Below, in pieces: positions 1-4,889 of a stretch of 8,489 nt of DNA. The first letter of the stretch is position 1. Each line of letters starts with the position of its first letter. Both the position numbers and the translations under genes were made by a program. The notes under the pieces are model-generated. The model had not been told where the DNA came from and made no database searches. It worked only from the letters and a program-made list of their open reading frames with translations. The DNA is taken from contig CAUCIO010000092.1 of the NCBI GenBank assembly GCA_958442925.1, positions 1 through 8,489 on the forward strand. The letters run 5' to 3'. Origin of the DNA: an uncultured Clostridium sp. (GTDB lineage Bacteria > Bacillota > Clostridia > Lachnospirales > Lachnospiraceae).

Positions 1-626
1 TTATTGTAGATTCCGGTAATTTTGAGTGGTCGGCAAGCGGCAGCTACCCTGCTATTGCAAACCCCAATCCAAGTTATCACGGAGTATCTTTTGTAGAGGC
101 GGCTGGTGCGGCAGCCTTTGTCACCTATATCCGTGCAGTACTGCTCCGTGATACCGGCGCCGCCATTTCTCCTTTTGCAGCATTCCTGCTTCTGCAAGGT
201 ATTGAAACCTTGTCGCTCCGTCTGGAACGCCATGCAGAGAATACAAAAAAGGTTATAGATTTTCTCGCAAATCATCCACAGGTAGAAAAGGTCAATCATC
301 CTGCGTTGTCTGATCATTCTGACAATGAGCTGTATAAAAAATATTTTCCTAACGGCGGCGGTTCTATTTTTACCTTTGAGATTAAAGGCGGTCTGGCTGA
401 AGCGCACAAATTCATCGACAGCCTTAAAATATTTTCACTGCTTGCCAATGTTGCTGATGTAAAGAGTCTTGTTATTCATCCTGCGACAACGACCCACAGC
501 CAGCTTTCTGCAGAAGAACTTGCAGATCAGGGGATTAAGCCGAACACAATCCGTCTTTCTATTGGTACAGAACATATTGATGACATCATTGCTGATCTGC
601 AAAACGGCTTTGATGCAGTAAAATAA
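1..626 (+). CDS. metY: O-acetylhomoserine/O-acetylserine sulfhydrylase (MetY type), C-terminal part
   Basis: This is the last 207 codons of a Cys/Met-metabolism PLP-dependent enzyme (fold type I). The frame is open from base 3 to the TAA at 624-626, and the true start lies outside the window. The visible protein begins 'IVDSGNFEW', which in this family follows closely after the PLP-binding lysine, so that lysine should be just upstream of the window. Family signatures present are 'LSLRLERH', 'HPATTTHSQL' and the C-terminal 'TIRLSIGTEHIDDIIADL', whose arginine binds the substrate carboxylate in relatives. The family makes homocysteine from O-acetylhomoserine and sulfide in the cytoplasm, and some members also use O-acetylserine. 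The ribosome binding site of cysK follows 3 bp after the stop, so the two genes are probably co-transcribed. Cystathionine gamma-synthase or a lyase is possible but less likely, because the 'SGNFEW...YHG' stretch is typical of MetY. Family assignment is strong; exact substrate is inferred. Confidence 0.9.
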   Translation, partial: IVDSGNFEWSASGSYPAIANPNPSYHGVSFVEAAGAAAFVTYIRAVLLRDTGAAISPFAAFLLLQGIETLSLRLERHAENTKKVIDFLANHPQVEKVNHPALSDHSDNELYKKYFPNGGGSIFTFEIKGGLAEAHKFIDSLKIFSLLANVADVKSLVIHPATTTHSQLSAEELADQGIKPNTIRLSIGTEHIDDIIADLQNGFDAVK

Positions 627-641
627 TTTGGAGGTTACATT

Positions 642-1574
642 ATGTCTAATATATATACATCTGCCGATCAGCTCATCGGAAAAACGCCGCTTCTGGAGCT
701 CACTCAGATCGAAAAAAAATTTGATCTGAAGGCAAAAATCGTTGCCAAACTGGAATACTTCAATCCTGCTGGTTCTGTAAAAGACAGAATTGCAAAGGCA
801 ATTTTAGACGATGCGGAAACCTCTGGAAAACTGAAGCCGGACTCTGTCATTATCGAGCCCACGTCAGGTAATACCGGTATTGGTTTGGCTTCTGTTGCAG
901 CTGCACGGGGATACAGAATCATTCTTACAATGCCTGAAACCATGTCGATAGAACGCCGACAGTTGATGAAAGCCTACGGCGCCGAGCTGGTATTGACAGA
1001 AGGCGCAAAAGGGATGAAAGGTTCTATTGCAAAAGCTGAAGAGCTGGCAAAGGAGATTCCGAACAGTTTTATTCCCGGACAGTTCGTAAACTCTTCCAAT
1101 CCCAAAGCCCACAGGGAAAGCACAGGCCCCGAAATTTATGAGGATACGGACGGCAAAGTAGATATTTTTGTTGCAGGAGTCGGCACTGGCGGCACAATTA
1201 CAGGTGTTGGAGAGTATCTCAAATCCCAGAATCCCAATATTCAGATTGTTGCTGTTGAACCTGCGTCTTCAGCTGTACTTTCCACAGGAACTGCCGGAAC
1301 GCATAAAATTCAGGGCATTGGTGCCGGATTCGTTCCCGATGTGCTGAATACAGAAATTTACGATGAGATCATCCCCGTATCCAATGAGGACGCCTTTGCA
1401 ACCGGAAAACTGATTGGCAAAAGGGAAGGTGTACTTGTGGGAATTTCCTCAGGCGCGGCAGCATTTGCGGCAATCGAACTGGCTAAGCGCCCTGAAAATG
1501 CTGGAAAAACCATTGTTGTTTTACTTCCCGATACAGGTGACAGATATCTTTCAACACCGCTTTTTGCAGAATAA
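642..1574 (+). CDS. cysK: Cysteine synthase A (O-acetylserine sulfhydrylase)
   Basis: This is a 310-residue cytoplasmic PLP enzyme (fold type II), of normal length for CysK. It makes L-cysteine from O-acetyl-L-serine and sulfide. The PLP lysine is K47 in 'NPAGSVKDR'. The substrate-carboxylate loop is 'TSGNTG' at 74-79, the PLP phosphate loop is 'GVGTGGT' at about 179-185, and the serine contacting the pyridine nitrogen lies in 'GISSGA' at about 267-272. The C-terminal 'LLPDTGDRYLST' is also typical. The ATG at 642 has a GGAGG at 630-634 with 7 nt spacing, which supports this start. The gene sits 15 bp after metY and 50 bp before an Rrf2-type regulator, so a sulfur-assimilation operon is likely. 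In Bacillus and Staphylococcus CysK also binds the Rrf2 protein CymR as a co-repressor. A similar role here is only suggested by the neighbourhood. CysM is less likely given the CysK-type motifs. Confidence 0.95.
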   Translation: MSNIYTSADQLIGKTPLLELTQIEKKFDLKAKIVAKLEYFNPAGSVKDRIAKAILDDAETSGKLKPDSVIIEPTSGNTGIGLASVAAARGYRIILTMPETMSIERRQLMKAYGAELVLTEGAKGMKGSIAKAEELAKEIPNSFIPGQFVNSSNPKAHRESTGPEIYEDTDGKVDIFVAGVGTGGTITGVGEYLKSQNPNIQIVAVEPASSAVLSTGTAGTHKIQGIGAGFVPDVLNTEIYDEIIPVSNEDAFATGKLIGKREGVLVGISSGAAAFAAIELAKRPENAGKTIVVLLPDTGDRYLSTPLFAE

Positions 1575-1612
1575 TGAAAGGAAATTTTCCATTAATAATA
1601 TAATTTGTACAA

Positions 1613-1618
1613 GAGGTG
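1613..1618 (+). promoter_or_regulatory. Ribosome binding site that decides the Rrf2 gene start
   Basis: The sequence AGAGGTGAC begins at 1612, and its GAGGTG core lies 6 nt before the ATG at 1625. An in-frame GTG at 1616 falls inside this Shine-Dalgarno sequence, so it is unlikely to be the start. Beginning at 1625 also gives the canonical Rrf2 N-terminus 'MLISTRGRYALR'. Confidence 0.75.
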
Positions 1619-1624
1619 ACTGTA

Positions 1625-2044
1625 ATGTTGATTTCTACAAGAGGGCGATATGCGCTTCGTGTTTTAGCAGATCTGGCGGAGCATACAGACATTGGGTATA
1701 TTCCAATGAAAGACATTGCTGAACGGCAAGGAATATCTTTAAAATATTTAGAGCGGATTATCCCTGTGCTGTCCAAAAATGGGATCATCGAGGGGTTGCA
1801 AGGCAAGGGCGGCGGATACCGGCTTGTAAAATTGCCTGAAGAATGTAAAATTGGAGATATTCTTCGACTTACAGAAGGAGATCTTGCCCCAGTCGCCTGT
1901 CTTGAATGTGGGGCAAAGCCCTGCGAAAGAGTATCTGAATGCCGCACTTATCCTCTTTGGGTTGAATTTGATAAATATGTGAATGCGTTTTTTGACGGGA
2001 AAACACTTGCAGATATTGTAAAAACAGATCTTGCTGGAAGATGA
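1625..2044 (+). CDS. Rrf2-family transcriptional regulator with clustered cysteines (IscR/CymR-like)
   Basis: This is a 139-residue winged-helix DNA-binding protein, close to the usual Rrf2 length. The N-terminal 'STRGRYALRVLADLA' (4-18), the recognition-helix region 'ISLKYLERIIPVLSKNGII' (37-55) and the wing 'GKGGGYRL' (60-67) are standard family features. A cysteine cluster follows at C92, C95, C100 and C106 (C-x2-C-x4-C-x5-C), then 'LWVEF'. In IscR and NsrR three cysteines in this place hold an iron-sulfur cluster. Here C100 and C106 keep the IscR spacing, while the position of the IscR histidine ligand appears to be tyrosine (Y109). A redox, iron or NO-sensing cluster is therefore plausible but inferred. 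CymR, the cysteine regulator of Bacillus, lacks such a cluster, although the position after cysK resembles a CymR-type role. It is probably in the same transcript as cysK. Likely targets are the sulfur genes beside it or its own operon. Family is certain; ligand and targets are not. Confidence 0.9.
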   Translation: MLISTRGRYALRVLADLAEHTDIGYIPMKDIAERQGISLKYLERIIPVLSKNGIIEGLQGKGGGYRLVKLPEECKIGDILRLTEGDLAPVACLECGAKPCERVSECRTYPLWVEFDKYVNAFFDGKTLADIVKTDLAGR

Positions 2045-2056
2045 CATTCTGACTTT

Positions 2057-2129
2057 GCAGGAATCATTCATATGGGTTCTGTCCATGGACTTGGACAGGA
2101 CCCATCTCTGCGTATTTCCTGCGTTTTTT
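2057..2129 (+). terminator. Nested-hairpin intrinsic terminator after the Rrf2 gene
   Basis: An inner stem of 13 pairs (2072-2084 with 2093-2105, one G-T pair, 8-nt loop) is enclosed by an outer 7-bp stem (GCAGGAA 2057-2063 with TTCCTGC 2116-2122). One base later comes a T6 run at 2124-2129. The stem plus T-run fits Rho-independent termination of the plus-strand operon, starting 12 bp after its stop codon. On the minus strand no T-run follows the stem, so it is a weaker candidate for ending the converging nfo operon. This assignment comes from base-pairing by eye. Confidence 0.75.
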
Positions 2130-2136
2130 CATGCCG

Positions 2137-2166
2137 CTTAGCATACCTCTGTCACTCAGCATACCT
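2137..2166 (-). repeat. Short direct repeat at the nfo 3' end
   Basis: Read on the minus strand, AGGTATGCTGAG (2166-2155) is followed 18 nt further on by AGGTATGCTAAG (2148-2137), matching at 11 of 12 positions. The first copy encodes the last residues 'RYAE' of Nfo. The second lies just past the TGA stop and would read 'RYAK' in the same frame. It looks like a small tandem duplication of the gene's tail. Confidence 0.7.
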
Positions 2167-2985
2167 TGACTTCAGAAGGGCAATCTCTCTGGCATAGCCG
2201 TCCAGATCATTAGGGGTCTCCAGGTAAAATGGCAGAGTTCTGAGCGCCGGATGATTGATAACCCGTACCAGGGCCTCCAGCCCGATAAAACCCTCTCCTA
2301 TTTTGGCATGACGGTCTTTGTGAGCTCCCAGGGGGTTCTGGCTGTCGTTTAAGTGAATGGCTTTCAGGCGTGAAAGACCGATCACCCGATCGAACTCTGT
2401 AAGCACCTCGTCCAAGTGAGCAGCAATATCGTATCCTGCGTCCCACACGTGGCAGGTGTCCAGGCAGACGCCCATCTTCTCATTCAGATGAACCCGATCC
2501 AGAATCTCCCGAAGCTCTTCAAAATTCCTCCCCACCTCGCTTCCCTTGCCTGCCATGGTCTCCAGAAGCACTGTGGTAGTCTGTTCCGGCTTTAAAATAC
2601 AGTTGAGCATATCGGAAATGTAGGCAATTCCCGTCTCCACTCCCTGTTTTACATGGCTCCCCGGATGAAAGTTATAGAGATTTCCCGGCGTAAACTCCAT
2701 TCTCCTCAAATCATCCTCCATAGTGTTTCTGGCAAAGGTACGGATATTCTCATCTGCCGAACAGCCGTTTAAGGTATACGGTGCGTGGGCCAGAATAGGG
2801 GCGATGCTGTTCTGCTCTGCAAAGTCTAAAAATGCCTTCACATCCTCCTGATCCAGTTCCTTGGCCTTCCCTCCTCTGGGGTTTCTCGTAAAAAACTGAA
2901 AGGTTCCACCGTCTATTTTTTCCGCTTCCTTCCCCATGGCCAGATATCCTTTGGAGGAGGAAAGATGACATCCAATTCTAAGCAT
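2152..2985 (-). CDS. nfo: Endonuclease IV (deoxyribonuclease IV, AP endonuclease)
   Basis: This is a 277-residue TIM-barrel metalloenzyme of base-excision repair. It cuts the DNA backbone 5' of abasic sites and clears blocked 3' ends. All nine metal ligands expected from E. coli Nfo can be placed: H67 in 'HAPY', H107 in 'NFHPGSH', E142 in 'LLETMAGKG', D176 and H179 in 'CLDTCHVWDAGYD', H211 in 'IHLND', D224 and H226 in 'HKDRH', and E256 in 'LETPN'. The enzyme should therefore be active with three metal ions (normally zinc). Length is normal. The ATG at 2985 lies inside the end of the upstream permease gene (8-bp overlap) and is served by AGGAG at 2995-2999 with 9 nt spacing, so translation is probably coupled. 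No separate promoter was recognised, so expression likely follows the ABC transporter operon. A short repeat follows the stop codon. Identification is very secure. Confidence 0.97.
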   Translation of the reverse strand: MLRIGCHLSSSKGYLAMGKEAEKIDGGTFQFFTRNPRGGKAKELDQEDVKAFLDFAEQNSIAPILAHAPYTLNGCSADENIRTFARNTMEDDLRRMEFTPGNLYNFHPGSHVKQGVETGIAYISDMLNCILKPEQTTTVLLETMAGKGSEVGRNFEELREILDRVHLNEKMGVCLDTCHVWDAGYDIAAHLDEVLTEFDRVIGLSRLKAIHLNDSQNPLGAHKDRHAKIGEGFIGLEALVRVINHPALRTLPFYLETPNDLDGYAREIALLKSRYAE

Positions 2986-3949
2986 CGTTTTTTTCTCCTG
3001 TCTGTTTTTTCCTGATTAATCTGTTTTTTTCTCCTGTATGCCAGAAGGCATACCGCTCTCTCTCGCAGCCAGGCGTCACTACAATGACAGCCGCCGCAAT
3101 CAAAAGAAGCGCCGCCAGAATCTGAAGCCCGATACTGATCTCAGTCCAGTGTTCAATCACAAAACTCTGAGGATGGGATCCAAACATCTGTTCCAGCGTT
3201 CCTACTACATCGCTGTCTCCGGCCTGCTGATTAATCATAGTATAAAACGTCACAGCCGGATTGAGAAGCATCATGTAGATACTTCCTCCTGAGCTGGCCT
3301 GCCTGACTACATTGTCAACTGCATTCATATAGCTGCTGATCTCATTCTGCGACATCTGATACGCAAACACATTGGCGCCGTAGGTCCCTGCCACCAGAAA
3401 AATGATGGTTACATAGGAGCATACATTGGCCAGAGTGGAGCGTTTAAACAGAGCTGAAAAAAAGACCCCCACAGCACCGGAAAAGAGGGCTACCGTCACA
3501 TAACAAAGCAGGAGCAGAACCATATCCGTGGCAGTAATTCCGCCGTAGACGAATACCAGGGACAGCACTGGAAAGCTGGACAGCACCAGCAGAAGCATGG
3601 TTGTAAAGGCTGCCGCCAGCTTTCCCTGGACAATCTCCCCAGGCTTCATAGTCGTAGTAAGCATCAGATCCAGCGTCTGCCTCTCCCGCTCGCCGCTGAT
3701 GCTGTTGGAAGTCAGAGCCGGCATAATAAACATCAGCATAATAAACTCTATGGACGCTACAAACACATAGAGCTGCAGGAATCTGGAATACTGAATTTCC
3801 GCCGTCATTTTCACCTGTTCTACGGCTGAATACATATTGAAAAGGGCCACAGCGCTTAAAATTCCATTGAATGTCAGCAGAATCATTGCCATACGGATGC
3901 TTCTGCTTCCCACCTTCAGTTCTCTTTTATAAACAGGATTCATCTTCAT
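2978..3949 (-). CDS. ABC-2 type transporter permease
   Basis: This is a 323-residue integral membrane protein with about six hydrophobic segments, at roughly 18-40, 57-79, 112-135, 141-164, 176-195 and 272-292. After the second segment comes 'SGERERQTLDLMLTT' (85-99), the charged cytoplasmic coupling motif typical of ABC-2 exporter permeases such as NatB relatives. The region 196-270 between the fifth and sixth segments is polar and probably extracytoplasmic. The tail after residue 294 is strongly basic (RLIRKK) with a repeated 'TGEKN', consistent with a cytoplasmic end. The start at 3949 overlaps the end of the ATPase gene by 23 bp, and no strong ribosome binding site precedes it, so translational coupling is likely. 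A second ATG lies two codons downstream at 3943 and could be used instead. It should pair with the ATPase encoded just upstream to form an exporter. The substrate cannot be told from sequence. Confidence 0.9.
   Translation of the reverse strand: MKMNPVYKRELKVGSRSIRMAMILLTFNGILSAVALFNMYSAVEQVKMTAEIQYSRFLQLYVFVASIEFIMLMFIMPALTSNSISGERERQTLDLMLTTTMKPGEIVQGKLAAAFTTMLLLVLSSFPVLSLVFVYGGITATDMVLLLLCYVTVALFSGAVGVFFSALFKRSTLANVCSYVTIIFLVAGTYGANVFAYQMSQNEISSYMNAVDNVVRQASSGGSIYMMLLNPAVTFYTMINQQAGDSDVVGTLEQMFGSHPQSFVIEHWTEISIGLQILAALLLIAAAVIVVTPGCERERYAFWHTGEKNRLIRKKQTGEKNDA
2987..3037 (-). repeat. Duplicated A7 motif carrying the nfo ribosome binding site
   Basis: A 15-bp sequence reading ACAGGAGAAAAAAAC on the minus strand occurs twice, at 3023-3037 and 2987-3001, exactly 36 nt (12 codons) apart. 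A partial copy, AGGAAAAAACAG, lies between them. Each full copy encodes 'TGEKN' in the permease tail. The copy nearest nfo also provides the AGGAG ribosome binding site of nfo. The spacing keeps the permease frame intact. Confidence 0.85.
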
Positions 3950-4889
3950 GTATCAGCACCGCCTTCTCTCCCATGTGATCTGTAATCTGCATAAATATCG
4001 TTTCCAGGCTTCCCTTTTCACGCATAAATCCGTTCACCATCACTTCCGCATCTATCAGCTGCTGCAAAAGCAGCGCCTCGTCCTGCTTGTCGCCGTTAAA
4101 GCCTACTTTAATCTCCTCCCCCTTGACGGAAATCGTCTGCACACAGGGATGGCTCCGCAGAATGGACATGGCGGTCTCCCTCCCCCTGAATACGGTAATC
4201 AGAAGCGGATTCGAGGAATTAACCCGCTCTAAAATCTGCTCCATACTGCCGGACAGAGCCATTTTCCCCTGTTCAATAATGCCAATGCTGGTACACATCT
4301 CAGACAGCTCAGATAAAATGTGGGAGCTGACGAGGAGGGTCTTTCCCTGTTCCCTAAGTTCCTTTAAAATACCGGTAAATTCCAGCCTTGTCCTGGGATC
4401 CAGACCTGACGCCGGCTCATCTAATACAATCAGCTCCGGATCGTGAATCAGAGCTCTGGCCAGACAGAGTCTCTGCTTCATTCCCCTGGAAAGCCCATCC
4501 ACAAAAAAGTCGGCCTTTTCCTCCAGCTTCATCTGCTCCAGCAGCAGTCCGCAGCGCTTTCTCGACTCCAGGCCCTCGATTCCATAACAGGAAGCGAAAA
4601 ATTCCATATACTCCGATACCTTCAGATTGTCGTATACCCCAAAGGAATCCGGCACATATCCCATTTTCTGCTTCAGACGCTTTCTGTCCTTCAGGCCGTC
4701 CATGCCATCGATCACAATACTTCCGCTGTCGGGCTGCAACAGACCTGTAATAATCTTGATAGTAGTTGTCTTACCTGCTCCGTTGGGACCTACAAAGCCA
4801 AAGAGTTCTCCCTTTTCAATCGTCATGTCAAGCCCGTCCAGGGCCTGAAAATTGCCGTATTTTTTTCTCAAATCTCTGATTTCCAGCAT
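3927..4889 (-). CDS. ABC transporter ATP-binding protein (NatA/CcmA-like)
   Basis: This is a 320-residue nucleotide-binding subunit. Walker A is 'GPNGAGKT' (34-41), the Q-loop region is 'GYVPDSFGVYDNL' (77-89), the signature is 'LSRGMKQR' (133-140), Walker B is 'LIVLDEP' (153-159) with catalytic E158, the D-loop is 'SGLD' (161-164) and the H-loop is H190 in 'SSH'. The usual Q-loop glutamine appears to be D81, a position often acidic in this exporter subgroup. After about residue 220 there is a roughly 100-residue C-terminal extension, probably a regulatory or dimer-contact domain like those on many drug and peptide exporter ATPases. The ATG at 4889 shares its A with the TAA stop of the upstream 846-residue gene, and a GGAAGGG lies 6 nt before the start. 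It overlaps the permease by 23 bp. All catalytic motifs are intact, so it should hydrolyse ATP to drive the adjacent permease. Confidence 0.95.
   Translation of the reverse strand: MLEIRDLRKKYGNFQALDGLDMTIEKGELFGFVGPNGAGKTTTIKIITGLLQPDSGSIVIDGMDGLKDRKRLKQKMGYVPDSFGVYDNLKVSEYMEFFASCYGIEGLESRKRCGLLLEQMKLEEKADFFVDGLSRGMKQRLCLARALIHDPELIVLDEPASGLDPRTRLEFTGILKELREQGKTLLVSSHILSELSEMCTSIGIIEQGKMALSGSMEQILERVNSSNPLLITVFRGRETAMSILRSHPCVQTISVKGEEIKVGFNGDKQDEALLLQQLIDAEVMVNGFMREKGSLETIFMQITDHMGEKAVLIHEDESCL

Noticed and set aside
210..626. A separate small gene starting at TTG 210
   Set aside because: The same frame is open back to the window edge and reads as MetY sequence upstream of 210, so this is only an internal codon of a truncated gene.
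1599..1604. TATAAT as a confident promoter for the Rrf2 gene
   Set aside because: No -35-like hexamer is found 16-18 bp upstream, and the predicted start site would fall on the ribosome binding site. It is kept only as part of a low-interest finding.
1483..1947. 154-codon open frame on the minus strand
   Set aside because: It is antisense to the end of cysK and the Rrf2 gene, both of which have unmistakable family motifs on the plus strand.
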